Assembly: GCF_000372725.1 (NCBI RefSeq)
Contig: NW_005200784.1
Coordinates: forward strand, 424,338-488,337
DNA: 64,000 nt
Origin: Emiliania huxleyi CCMP1516
Lineage: Eukaryota; Haptophyta; Isochrysidales; Noelaerhabdaceae
Direction of reading: 5' to 3'
Positions 19,396 through 29,800 of this stretch are shown in pieces. The position numbers and the translations under genes were made by a program. Every line of letters begins with the position of its first letter. Position 1 is the first letter of the stretch. A model generated the notes under the pieces. It saw only the letters and a program-made list of their open reading frames with translations, was not told where the DNA came from and did not search any database.

Positions 19396-19520
19396 TCGAG
19401 TGGTCCTCATGTGGGGTGGAGCTAGCTGAGGGTAGCTGGGCGGGGCCCCCGGGGGTGGAGAGGGGGCGCCTCAGCGCTCAGGCATGGCCCCAACGCCCCA
19501 CCTTGTGACGGTGCGCTAGC

Positions 19521-20049
19521 AAAATCGTCCCGATTTCGATGCGCGATTTAGCTAAGTCCCAGAGCCGTTTACCCATGAGCGCCCCCCCTCACCAGCCGAG
19601 GGCTCGCAGTTCTGGCCCGAGGTGTCGCCGCTGCCTCCCGCGCCCTCCGGCGCCTGCTGCTACTGCCGGTCGGCCGTTCGGGTCTGCGCGACGGCTCCAT
19701 CCTCGAGACGTAGCGGTCGCTGAGCGCTTTCTCGACCGCTACGTCTTCCGGTGCACCCATCCACCGCGACCCTCGAACCTGCGCTGCGCGGCGCAGTTGC
19801 TGCCGAGCGAGACGCCCCCGCCCGCGCAGGGGCGGCATCACCAAACGCTACCGCATGGCCGAGCAGCGAGCAGTGTGTGCCGCAGTGCCCGTCCGGGCCC
19901 TCTTGCAGCTGCCTCTATTGGGCGTGGAACGCGGATATAAGGGTCTATCGGAGGTGGGTGGCCTCTTAGAGGTATGGGAGCCGCTGGCACCGCTGGGCGC
20001 CGCGGATGCACGTACGAAAACGAACATATTATGAAATCGGGACGATTTT
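19521..20049. mobile_element. MITE-like element with 17-bp inverted ends
   Basis: AAAATCGTCCCGATTTC at 19521-19537 is exactly inverted at 20033-20049. The 529-bp interval contains a 133-codon ORF without a recognisable domain and an imperfect short inverted pair near 19700-19745 (CGAGACGTAGCGGTC/GACCGCTACGTC). Size and ends suit a non-autonomous DNA element. The repeat unit is itself partly palindromic, so chance cannot be excluded. Confidence 0.5.
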
Positions 20050-20532
20050 GAGACCCAAACGTGCCAAAATGCAAAAATCACAAGGTGAAGGGACTCTGAG
20101 ACTCTGAATTCTTTCCACGGTGAGAGGGTGTTGTGTGTTGAGTGGGCGAGGGTCCGCAGCGGGTGTTTTGCCTTTGAAAAAACAGTTGTTTTTTTCTTTA
20201 CGTCGAGACGCGATACACGGTCACTGCCCGAACCAGAGCGAGCACGACGAGCGAACACGCACAAACCCAACGCGGCAAACGAGAGGAGCAGCGGATCCCG
20301 CTGCGGCGCCCGTAGTAGTGGTCCATGTCTCAAGGAGCGGCCGCTGCACGCGCTCCGAGCAATGCGAGGGGTGCGCCTCCCGCCCACGGGGGACGCACGC
20401 TGCCGCCGCCTCGCCTGCCGCCTCGCCTGCCGCCTCGCCTGCCGCCACGCGCCTCCGCCTCGGGCGCCTCCCGGAGTACGCGCCCCCTGCTGCCTCGTGC
20501 GTGCCCCTCGCCCCGGCCCTGCGCCGCCGCCC
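20050..20532. other. Intergenic, no supported gene
   Basis: Contains a CCGCCTCGCCTG triplet tandem (about three copies, ~20407-20450) and AT-richer DNA near 20160-20210. It forms the 3' flank of the GUN4-like gene. Nothing else recognised. Confidence 0.5.
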
Positions 20533-21405
20533 TCACTGGAACTCGTCGCGCGCCCATACGGGGTGCTTGAAGAGCGCTGTGATCAGCTGCTGGCCACGCA
20601 GCGTGTTTGTGAGCGGCAGGTGGCCCTCGGGCGCGGCGTCGAGCTCGTAGATGAACTCGTTGTTCGCCTGGCGAGGTGGTGGGCGGAGGGGAGGGTGAGG
20701 AGCGGGCGAGGAGAGCGGACCACAGAGCAGGGAGGAGGCGTCTCGGCAGTTGGCGCCCGCCTTCTCGGGCAGCCAGCGCAGCAGCTGCCCCTTCTCGTTC
20801 CTCCAGCCAATCTTGTCGAAGAGCTTCTCGAGGTTGTTGTTGACCTTTTTGCTCTGCAGCGCCTTGACCTGCACCGAGTAGCCGAACTTGCCCCCGCTGT
20901 ACGCCAGCCACAGCCGCTCGATCGTGGCGAGGTCGGCCTCGGGCAGGTTTGGCACCTCTGCAAAGTAGACGTACCCGCGCGAGACGGCGGAGTCGCCCGC
21001 GAGTTTGATGAGCGCGTCGCGGGTGATCTGGTCCGCCTGCGGCGCCGCGGGCGGCATGAGCAGGCCGAGGGCGGCGCCGGGAGAGGGTGAGGCGGCCGCC
21101 GCAAACGCCGTCTGCTGCCACCCACGGCGGCGAGAGGCGAATGGGCGGCGGCGGCGGCGGCGAGGGCAGGCGGTGTGCGTTGTCGCGGGCGGTCCGGGCG
21201 GCCGCGCCTCCAGAAAGTCGCCGGACTGCAGCGCGATCGAGAGAGGCACGTGGTCAAAGCCGCAGTCGGACTCGAGAGCCGGCGGCGTCTCAGGCATGAC
21301 CGCGGCGCACATCATCCGAGCAGACGAGACGCGCGGCGGCGCGAGGCGGCTGGCGGGCGCCGTGAAGGCGAGGCCGAGCGTCACGAGGGCGGCGGCTGTC
21401 GTCAT
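20533..21405 (-). CDS. GUN4-domain protein (tetrapyrrole/Mg-chelatase regulator)
   Basis: Exons 21405-21208, 21036-20761 and 20667-20533 (203 codons, divisible by three). Both introns are GC-AG. The N-terminus MTTAAALVTLGLAFTAPASR is a short hydrophobic signal followed by an F-containing cleavage motif (AFTAP), the bipartite presequence of plastid proteins in algae with secondary plastids. The domain shows FDHVPLSIALQSGDFLEADQ, VPNLPEADLATIERLWLAYS, GGKFGYSVQVKAL, FDKIGWR and the C-terminal ELDAAPEGHLPLTNTL, which are GUN4 landmarks. GUN4 binds porphyrins and stimulates magnesium chelatase in chlorophyll synthesis at the plastid membrane. Length is close to a minimal GUN4. Haptophytes carry several GUN4 paralogues, so this may not be the main one. 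Confidence 0.88.
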   Translation of the reverse strand: MTTAAALVTLGLAFTAPASRLAPPRVSSARMMCAAVMPETPPALESDCGFDHVPLSIALQSGDFLEARPPGPPATTHTACPRRRRRRPFASRRRGWQQTAFAAAASPSPGAALGLLMPPAAPQADQITRDALIKLAGDSAVSRGYVYFAEVPNLPEADLATIERLWLAYSGGKFGYSVQVKALQSKKVNNNLEKLFDKIGWRNEKGQLLRWLPEKAGANCRDASSLLCGPLSSPAPHPPLRPPPRQANNEFIYELDAAPEGHLPLTNTLRGQQLITALFKHPVWARDEFQ

Positions 21406-21594
21406 GTGTGTATGGGCAAGGGCAACGAGAGTGCAGCTCGCGTTCACCCACAAGCTCCGCTCATCGGAAAGAGAATTCCTTTCGCAGTTGGGGGGGGCAA
21501 ACCCTGCCCGGCCCCTAGGACCCCAGGTAAGGCCCAGGTGTGGCCTAGGGCATCAGAAGGGACCAAGAGGAGTCCAGTCTGAGCCATAGAGCCC

Positions 21595-22179
21595 ATGTCT
21601 TTGCCCCCGAAGGTCGCGTTCAAATGCCCGGAACGGACGTTACAGTGGTGTCCGGCCCGGGCGCGCGACGATGGCCAGGGCGGCGCTGTCGCCGACAGGG
21701 CGAACCTGGTCCAGCGCGACTACGAGGCGCGGGCGGCGGCGCTCGATGCCAAGCCGCACGTGCAGGCATGGAACAACGGCTCGAGGGACGCCGTGTCCTC
21801 CGTGCTGCGCTCGTTTGGCACCGTGCGCAGCCTCGTTGTCAGGGCCTACGCGGAGGCGTCGGACGACCTGCACCAGCTGTTCGATTGTGTGGTGGAGTCG
21901 GCATCCAAGCAGCACTGGAGGCGGATCGGCGCGCGTAGCGCGAGGGAGGCGCGGTCCTACTTCGCTACGACGCTGCGGCGGGCGTGGGGCGTGCACTTTG
22001 CGCGCGAGTTCGCGCGGCACCGCCTCCGACGCGTGGTGTTCGTGGGGGCCCCGCGGCGACAGCCGGGCAGGCCTCTCGCGACGGCCGATGGCGACCGGCC
22101 GGTGCTCTCGGCGGGCGAGTTTGCGGCGCACGCGCTGCGCGTAGGCGGCGCGTGGGCGGGTGGCCCGCCCGGCCGATGA
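21595..22179 (+). CDS. Intronless ORF of unrecognised family, possibly retroelement-derived
   Basis: A 195-codon frame with ATG at 21595. Its central part (RNLV-type start, then ALDAKPHVQAWNNGSRDAVS, VLRSFGTVRSLVVRAYAEAS, DDLHQLFDCV, RRIGARSAREARSYFATTLR, RAWGVHFAREFARHRLRR) is amphipathic and of natural composition, unlike the shadow frames around it. I do not recognise a catalytic domain. The 'AYAEASDDLHQL ... ARSAREAR ... RRAWG' pattern resembles C-terminal tails that recur beside reverse-transcriptase-like genes in algal genomes. That link is from memory and weak. It has no introns, unlike its neighbours. Confidence 0.45.
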   Translation: MSLPPKVAFKCPERTLQWCPARARDDGQGGAVADRANLVQRDYEARAAALDAKPHVQAWNNGSRDAVSSVLRSFGTVRSLVVRAYAEASDDLHQLFDCVVESASKQHWRRIGARSAREARSYFATTLRRAWGVHFAREFARHRLRRVVFVGAPRRQPGRPLATADGDRPVLSAGEFAAHALRVGGAWAGGPPGR

Positions 22180-22996
22180 ACACCGGACGCGAGGGTCGGT
22201 CGGCTCCTAACTAGCTGTATATAGTCGCGATCTGCCGGCGTGCGTATGAGCTCACTAGCTACTCGAAGTAGAGCACACTCTAGAGGCCGTCATCGCATTC
22301 GCCTTCCTGGTACCCAGCGCTGGCTTCTGACTGTCGTTGCTGTCTCTCCCTTCTCGCTCGACTGTCTGTGCTTGTGCGTCTTGGGTCCGGGGTTGTGTTT
22401 TTGTTTTGTGTGAACCCACCCCCGTGTTGCGTGACTGTCTCTGTGCGATTTCGGGCGGGGTTGTGCGTTTACGAGTATGTGAACCAGCGCACAGCGCCAT
22501 TGACGTATTTTCTTCTCAATAACAACTGTGAACAGACTTCTGACGGACGATGCTGTCTGGGACCCAGCGCTGACTTCTGACTGATCTGTCGTTGCTGTCG
22601 ATCCCTTTCTCGACTGTCTGAGCTTGTGCGTCTTGGGGCCGGGGTTGTGTTTTTGTGTGAAGAGGTCGGCAGCCCGAGCGCCGTCGACCGCACCCACTAC
22701 GGCACAGCCTCCGGCAGCGCCCGGGGCTTCGCCCAGCACCACTCGCAACAGCTCTCGCGCGCCGCCGTCTGTGGCGACGCGCAAAACATCAACAACGCTG
22801 CTCGCAACATGCGTGTCGCGCACTCATTCATGACCGGTCTCAATGTCCCACCCCCCTGCGCGCGGGCCTTCTAGGCCCGCGGGTAGTCTCACCCCATCCC
22901 CAGGGCCTCCAGGGCTCGCACCTCAACCTCTCACAGACCAAAGAAAGAAAGAAAGAAGCAGACAACCCAAGGGAGGGATGGGAGAACGGCACGCCG
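22180..22996. other. Intergenic with a partial tandem duplication and a short gene-like fragment
   Basis: 22313-22412 and 22563-22661 are a direct duplication (CCCAGCGCTG ... CTTGTGCGTCTTGGG ... GGGGTTGTGTTTTTG). Between them lies copy 2 of the recurrent upstream block (22481-22533). After the second unit the plus frame reads SPSAVDRTHYGTASGSARGF and AAVCGDAQNINNAARNMRVA (22660-22830), natural-looking but without homologue or start, perhaps an exon remnant. A GAAA run and CTCACAGACC repeat close the stretch. Confidence 0.5.
22481..22533 (+). promoter_or_regulatory. Recurrent upstream block, copy 2
   Basis: GAACCAGCGCACAGCGCCAT then TTTTCTTCTCAATAAC and CTGTGAAC, matching the blocks at 4816-4876 and 22997-23058 with a few small gaps. 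No full gene follows within 450 bases, only the fragment at 22660-22830. Confidence 0.45.
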
Positions 22997-23058
22997 TCTC
23001 ACAGACCAGCGCACAGCGCCATCCGAGGTATTTTCTTCTCAATAACAAGGCTGTGAAC
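22997..23058 (+). promoter_or_regulatory. Recurrent upstream block, copy 3
   Basis: TCTCACAGACCAGCGCACAG ... GAGGTATTTTCTTCTCAATA ... AAGGCTGTGAAC, nearly identical to 4816-4876. It ends 77 bases before the ATG of the proline-rich coiled-coil gene. Confidence 0.5.
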
Positions 23059-23135
23059 CAGCTGGTTTGATCGTGCAGCCCGTCGCCGGCCGTGCCTGCC
23101 TTCGCCGCCGTGCCTCCGCCGCCGCCACCTTCAGC

Positions 23136-25359
23136 ATGGACAGCCCTGCCACGCGCCGCCCGCCTGCTGACCGCCTCTTAATTCCCGAGACGCCATCGCC
23201 ATCGTCATCCCGCCGTTGCTTCCAGTCGCCACGCTCATCGCCGCAGCCTCAGGTGCTGGAGCCCAGCTCTCCCCCGTGGGTGGCGCCGATGAGTTTCGCC
23301 ACGTCGACGTACGCGGCGGCCAGCTCGCCGCTCCGGCGCCTGAGCACAGCCGCAGACAACCTCGGCGCTCCAAAGGGCTGGCCCGAGGCGCAAAAGGCGG
23401 AGAGCCACCTCGCGATACTTCACCGGATCGCCAACCAGCCACCGACACGCCGCCTGGGCCACCGCGGCGACTTTATCCCCATCCGGCGCTGCAGCTCAGC
23501 CCTCTCCTCGGCTCCGACACTAGCCGAGGGTGAGGCGGCGGCGGCGCCGCCTCTCAAGGCCGGGCCATCGCCGTTCAGGCCGGTCGGATCGACGCCGCCG
23601 GTCGAGTCGCAGGCCACGCCTGAGCTGCCACTACCGCCTCTCCCCCCCCGCCCCACCCCGGAGCTCTCTCTGCCGTCCCTACCGCCGCGGCTCGCGGCGG
23701 CGGCGGCGGTGCGGACCCCGCTGTGGACTCCGGCGAGGCTATCATCATCGCGGCTGCCTTCAGCGGCGTTCACGTCGCCGCCGGCCGAGACACCGCCCGT
23801 GCCCTCGCCGGGCTCATCCCACTCGACGCCCGCCCCGCCGCTCCCGTCGCCGGCGTCGTCGAACCCGACGCCGCCGCTGCCGTCGCCGCTCGCAGACGGC
23901 GACGAGACGTGTTGGGAGGGAAGCGGCTGGCAGCTCGGTGTCGGGCCGCTTGCCTCGCGCTCGTCGCAGCTGGCCGGCTCGCTGCCCGACACGCCGTGCG
24001 AGGCGCAGCACGCGACGCACCCCTCGCGGCGCGGAGAGAGCGCAGACGACGATGAGACCGCGTGGGCCTCTCCCGCCGCCTCTCCCGCCGCCTCTCCCGC
24101 GCTGATGCCTCTCGCTGAAGAGATCCGGCGGCGGCAGGTGCATGGCCCCCGCCTCTCCACTCCACCCGCTCGCCGCCCGCGCCCACCCGCCGCCCGCACC
24201 CTCCCAGGTCGAGGAGGCCTGCCGCGCCGCCGCCCGAGGAGCCGCGACGCCGCCCGCACCGCCCGGCGAGAGCGGGCGGCAAGGCACCGACACGCACCGC
24301 CCTCGAGCCGCCTCCCGGCACCTCGCGGCGGCGGCTGCGAACGCGGCGGCGGGCGCGGCCTCGGGAGCGCTGCAGCGCACCACGGTCGTCGAACCGCCGC
24401 TGCCACCGCCCGCTGGCGCAGCAGTGCTCACCGGCGGCGCCGGCCTGAAGGGCGACCCTTGGGCGGGCGATTCCAGGGCCAGCGAGCTGGTGCGGCAGCG
24501 GCGGAACAGCGCGCTAGCAGCGAGCCCCGGAGTGGCTGACGCGTGCAGCCCGGCGGTGTGCGCGGGAGCGACTCTGTTGGACGAGCGGCGAAGCTCGCTG
24601 GACGAGCCCCTCGCCCTCGAGGCAACTCTGCTGGACACGACGCTGCTGGACGCGACGCCGGATGCGTCCCTCGACGAGTCGCTTTCCGCCGCGGACGCGA
24701 CGCTGGAGACCGCCCGCGCGACCACACCGGAGGCGCTCGCGGCGCCGGCGGAGGCGGCGCCGGCGCTGCGGGCCCGGGCCGTCTCCTTGGAAGAGCACAC
24801 GGCGGAGCTCGAGCGGGTTCGGGAGCAGGCGCCGCCGCCGTCCCTCCCTCGCTGCCTCCAGTCCTGGCCCGCTCCAACCACCGGTCGCGCTGCCTCGCCC
24901 CCCCCTCCCCGCCCGCACTGCACGCCTCACCACTCTCCTCGCCGCTCTCTTCGCCGCCGCAGGTGCGGCAGCAGGTCGAGGCGGAGCTGAGAGAGAAGAT
25001 GCAGACCGAGCTGCAGGCGCAGGTCCAGGCGCAGGTCCGGGCTCAGGCGCTCGTGTGATATTCGCCCCCCCCGCACACACACACACGCGCGCGCGCGCAC
25101 ACGCACGCACACGCACACACACACGCACACAACTCACGGCGGCGCCTCCTCGACGCCCGCCCGCACGTCGCCGCTCTAGGCGGAGCGGGAGACGCGCGAG
25201 CGCGAGCGCGAGTACACCTCCAAGTTCGACGCCCTCTCCTCGCGCCTCGAGCACTTTCTCTCCACCGGCGCCGCCGACCTCGTCCGCTCGGCCCTCGCCG
25301 CGCAGCCGCCCCCGCCGCCGCCGCCGCAGCCGGCGCCGGCGGTGCTGGTGGCGAAGGCT

Positions 25360-25397
<38 letters not shown>

Positions 25398-26541
25398 TCC
25401 GCCGCCGTGCGTGCGAGCCGCCCCTCCCCCACCGCCGAACCCGCCGCCACCGCCGCCGCCGCCGCCAGTAGCGGTGCCGAAGGCTCCCTCCCCGCCGCCT
25501 CCCCCGCCGGCGGGGGCGCCGCAGAGCTTGGTATCCGCGCGGCCGGCGAGGCAGGTGAGCGCGGCGGACGCGATGAAGCAGGCCCTGCGGAAGAAGGCAA
25601 ACACGCGGCTCGTCGAGCGGAAGGACGAGGTGGCCGCCCTGGTCTGCCGCGCGCTCGGCGAGCTGGGCGATGGCGTCGACGCAGCCGAGGGCGCGCTGAA
25701 GGAGCTCGAGGGGGCGGCAGACTCGCTCGGGCTGCCGCTGGCGGCCGAGGAGTGGGGCGCGCGGCTCGGCTCGATCAAGAAGAAGGGGGGTGGATCTCAC
25801 TTTGACGAGGCCCTCCTCGGCCGCGCGGGCGAGGCGCATCGCCGCCTCTCCTCCCTCGCGTCGATGGTGGCGTGGCGAGGCGCGCTGCGCACGCGGCAGA
25901 CGCAGGCGAGCGCCTCGGCCGTCCCTCACGGCTCTCCCCGCCCCCGCACGCACTTCGGCTCTTGCAACAGGTGAGCTCCGCCGTCGCTGCCTTCCGCTCG
26001 GGCAAGGCGGCCTCCTCTCGCGTGCGCGGTGTGCGGTCGGCGACACGGCGCCTGAGCCGCGTCGCCTGAGTGGTAGGCGTCGCTGTCGCGCGTGCAGACC
26101 ATCGCGCGCCTCTCGGAGATGCTGCACCTCCTCTCCAAGACGGTGGGGGAGATCACCAAGGACGGCGGCTACGCGCCCGCCCTGCGCGAGATGGCCGCGT
26201 TGCGCGTGCCGGAGTCGCTCGACGACGACGCGGCGGCGGCACAGCTCTCCTCGGCCGTGCTCGCGGAGGTGGCGCGCGAGGTGGCGGAGAAGGAGCTCGC
26301 GGGGCTGCGCTCCGAGAAGGCACTCACGCGCCGCTTCCGCGCGCCGCAAACCCTCGCGGTGCTGCGAGCGGCGCGCGAGGTGGTGCAGGACGTAGCGAAT
26401 TTCCTGCCCGCCTCGGAGGAACTCAGCCGGTCAGTGGGAGAGCAGCGGGCGCTGCTCGATGCGGGGATCGCGGAGGTCGAGCCGATGGCGGCGGCGGGGC
26501 AGCAGGCCTGCTACGAGGAGGAGGACGAGGATTATGTCTGA
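23136..26541 (+). CDS. Large proline-rich, coiled-coil protein with an FH1-like polyproline tract
   Basis: Six exons: 23136-24137, 24208-24828, 24963-25046, 25180-25905, 25971-26006, 26098-26541 (971 codons, divisible by three). Intron 1 is GT-AG; the others are best read as GC-AG, though intron 3 could start at a GT six bases later. Residues 1-330 are Ser/Pro-rich. A helical Glu/Arg stretch (VEAELREKMQTELQAQVQAQ, then ERETRERERE) predicts a coiled coil near 540-590. It is followed by runs of up to 16 prolines (exon 4), like a formin FH1 profilin-binding tract. After it, KQALRKKANTRLVERKDEV and a helical C-terminus ending EEEDEDYV are present, but no FH2, WH2 or VCA signature. A role in actin or scaffold organisation is inference only. 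It follows recurrent upstream block copy 3. Confidence 0.65.
25073..25131 (+). repeat. Alternating CA/CG dinucleotide tract in an intron
   Basis: A 59-base run of strict or near-strict purine-pyrimidine alternation (CACACACACACGCGCGCGCG, then CACACGCACGCACACG...). It lies within the intron between exons 3 and 4 of the proline-rich gene. Such CG-containing tracts are the classic Z-DNA-forming sequences. Confidence 0.9.
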
Positions 26542-26812
26542 GTTTGTGGGATGTCTTGCTTGGGGCGGCTCCCCCGAGGGCGAGTGTTCTCGTACATGCG
26601 CGTGTGGTCCGTGAGGGCCAGGCTCTGCATCCATGGCGTGTTTGTGACTCTCGAAGCCACTCATCAGTCGATCACACTCTCTCGTGTTCTCGCTGTGCTT
26701 TCTGACTCTGTAAAGTGTAATACGGCGGGACCGGTCAAAGCGGCGTGCCACCTTCGTACATGTACATGTCATGTTGTTGTAACAAGTGCATGGAGTACGG
26801 CTTTACACACAT
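26542..26812. other. Short convergent intergenic spacer
   Basis: Contains TGTACATGTACATGT-like alternation at 26756-26775 and the likely poly(A) regions of the proline-rich gene and the PP2C/kinase gene. Under 300 bases and otherwise empty. Confidence 0.5.
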
Positions 26813-29800
26813 TCACCTCTCGCCACTCGCCGCCCAGTCTCCCACCACCCCGAAGTTTCTGCACCAGGACGCGTCGCTCTCGGGCGGCGGCTCCAAAAAG
26901 AGAGCAGCGTCCGGCGTTCGCTGGGCGAGGGACGCGCTCATATCGACGCACCACATGCGCAGCAAGTGAGGCGGCTCGAGCTCGCCGCGGCTGAGAGCGT
27001 CGAAGTCAACTGCACGAAACCACTCGTGGCTCGGCACGCCGTCGCGGACGGCGGGGTTGCAGCCGAGCCGCTCCGCTGGGCTCGGGTGCAGCAGGTCGTT
27101 GACCAAGGCCTCAAAGCCGCTCGAGAAGCCATACGCTGCGGCGGCGGCCACGCCGCCGTGGCGGTGTGCCGTGATGCGCTGGTAGAGTTGAGATTCGGTG
27201 ACGGCATCCACGTCCTCGTCGGGCGCGATCCACGGCACACCGCCCGTGAGCAGCACAAAGAGAAGGATTCCCAACGCCCAGAGGTCGACCGGCGCGCCTA
27301 TTGTGGATCGACTAGACGACGGTCGGACGGGGGCAAATAGAAGGGAGCGGTGGCGCGGCGCCGGCGAGCCCACCGTGACCCGTCTGCGCCAGCTGCTCCG
27401 GAGCGAGGAAGTATGCGGAGCCGCACGCGTCGATCGCTGCTCCGCCATCGGAGCGGATTGCGTACCGCAGGTCCATCAGCTGCAGATAGCCGCGCGCGTC
27501 CAGTGCGAGCGCGTCGGGCGAAAGGTTGCGGTAGATGATTCCCTCGTTGTGGAGGTGGAGCAGTCCGAGCAGCGCGCCCGCGCCGCAGAAGCGCGCCGAA
27601 TCCTCGTCGAGCTGGCCTATAGAAGGAGAGTCCGTTGAGTGGGTCAACGAGGAGGCCAGCGCCAACAGCTCTTGTCGAATCGAGTGACCTGCGGCGTCGA
27701 GCAGCGTCTGCAGGTCGCTAACGGCGCGCACCTTGAAGACGGTGAAGAGGTGGGACTCGTCCTGGAAGTGAGTGAGCGCGAGCGGCACAAAGGGCGACGC
27801 GGTGGCGATGCCCGCCAGCAGCGCCGCCTCGCTCATCACCCGCTCCGCCATGCCCGCGCTCTGCACGCGCGCCTTCGAGTAGCCGCGCAGGGTGTACTCG
27901 CCGCCACTCGGCGCATGCGTGGCCAGCGCCAGCTCGCAGCACTCGCCGCCCGCGAGCGCGTACATTACAAAGTCACCCCGCCGCACGCTCGCCAGTCCCT
28001 GCGCCTCGCGCTGTAGCAGCCGCTGCTCTGAGATGCGCTCCCTGCGCCTCCTGTCCGCGTCGATGATGGACTGCAGCGGGCCGAGCACCTCCTCGAAACC
28101 GTCGCGGCCGACGCAGAGGCAGCGAAGCGGCCCGCGCGCAATCACGTTCGCCGCGCGCGGCGCCTTCTCAATGAGCGCCCGTTCACCAAAGTATCCCGAA
28201 GAGAAGGTGCTTAACTCCTTCTCGGCCGCGCCGGCGTCGCTTGGGTCATCGCTCCTGGTTACGGCGACGGAGCCCTCAAGGATGACGTAAAAGGTGTCAG
28301 TCCGCTCACCCTGCCGGATCACGTACTCGCCGTCTGAGTAGCTAGCCTCGGTGAGCAGCTCCTCCAACCGCTGCAGCTGATTGAGCGACAGCGATCGGAG
28401 CACCTCGACCGAGCGCAGGGTGCGCGTGAGCTGGTGCGAGGACGACTTCATCAAAATCGCGCGGAAGGAGCGGCGGTCGATGGCCCAGAGCGAGCCAGCC
28501 GAGACGCAGGTCACGGTCGCCGAGCGAGGCTTGTTGTGCATCAGTGCGAGCTCGCCAAAGCACGGGTTGCTGCCGCCCTGCGCGGCGTATGAGATAACTT
28601 CGACGGCAGGCTGGTTATCGCCTGGGCTCACAGTGACCGAGTAGTCGCCCGACTCGCATATGTAGAAATAGTCGCCGGGGTCACCCTGCCGGATGACCAC
28701 CTCGCCGGCGGCGACGTCGCGCCTCACCATCGCGTCGAGCACGCGCCGCAGCTGCGCCTCGTTGAGGTACGCAAAGAGAAAGTTGGCCTTGACCGCAGCC
28801 CGGATGCGTGCAGACTCCTCCTCTGTCTTTTGAGCGACGGGTGGCGCAAAGTCGTCGTCGGAGGCGATTACGTCCGGCGCTGCGGTGGTGATGGCCATCT
28901 CCCGTCGCTTCTCCTTTGAGATGCCGCGCCGGACAGGCCGGTTCTCGCCGGCGGCGACCAATGAGCCGCCGAGGGTGATGGCGTCCGCAGAGGTTCTTGG
29001 TGTGCTCCCCGAATCGTCGTCCCTCGGCGCAGGGCAGGCGGCAGCGGCGGAGGCGTCAAAGTCGATGAAGGCGATGAAGACGGTGATGTCATCGGTGCGA
29101 ATCTCAAACTGCAGCCACAGTCGGTACGCCTCCGCCACTACCGCGCGGCACGCCTCGAGTGGGTCGTCAAAGTTGCAGATCATGTCGGCCACAGTCTGAT
29201 TGGTGAGAAACTCCCACACGCCGTCGGACGCGAGGACAAGAAACTTGTCGGCGGGGGTCAGCTGCTTGCAGAGCACCTCGGGCTCGGCATTCACGCCGAT
29301 CGCTTCGGCGAACGAGTCGCCGATCGATCGCGTGAAGGCGCAGCCCGGGAAGGACTTGCCCTCGGCCCACACCCGCGGCGGGTCTCCGCCGTTGTCGATC
29401 TCCTCGCCGAGGTTGATGCCCCAGTCCTCGTGGAAGGGGGCATTTCCCTCGAGCTGAGGGGTAGGGGGCGGTGAGGGGACGGGCTAAGAAGCATGCGCGG
29501 GAGCTGAGGTGTTCAACCGACGGTGCGATTCCGCAATTTGTGCCAAGGGCTCTGGAAAGGTCTCGGAAGCGTCGCATAGCACACCTGGTCGCACGACATC
29601 ACCACGGCGCCCGAGGCCTTGACCCGCTCGCGCTCGTCCCGCCGGTAAGGAGTCTGGTCCACGGAGAGGGAGAATGCCATCAGCCGCTTCCCCTGCCGCT
29701 GCCCGATGATCGCGCGCGAGTCGCCAATGTTTGCAATCGAGACCTCGCTGTCGTGGAAGGTGGCAGTGATGGCAGTGGTTCCCGACATCGAGTCGTCAAA

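Noticed and set aside
20128-21090. 320-codon plus-strand ORF over the GUN4-like gene
   Set aside because: Antisense shadow; the minus strand gives a clear GUN4 domain with plastid presequence.
24514-26349. 611-codon minus-strand ORF over the proline-rich gene
   Set aside because: Arg-rich mirror of GC-rich coding DNA on the plus strand; no domain.
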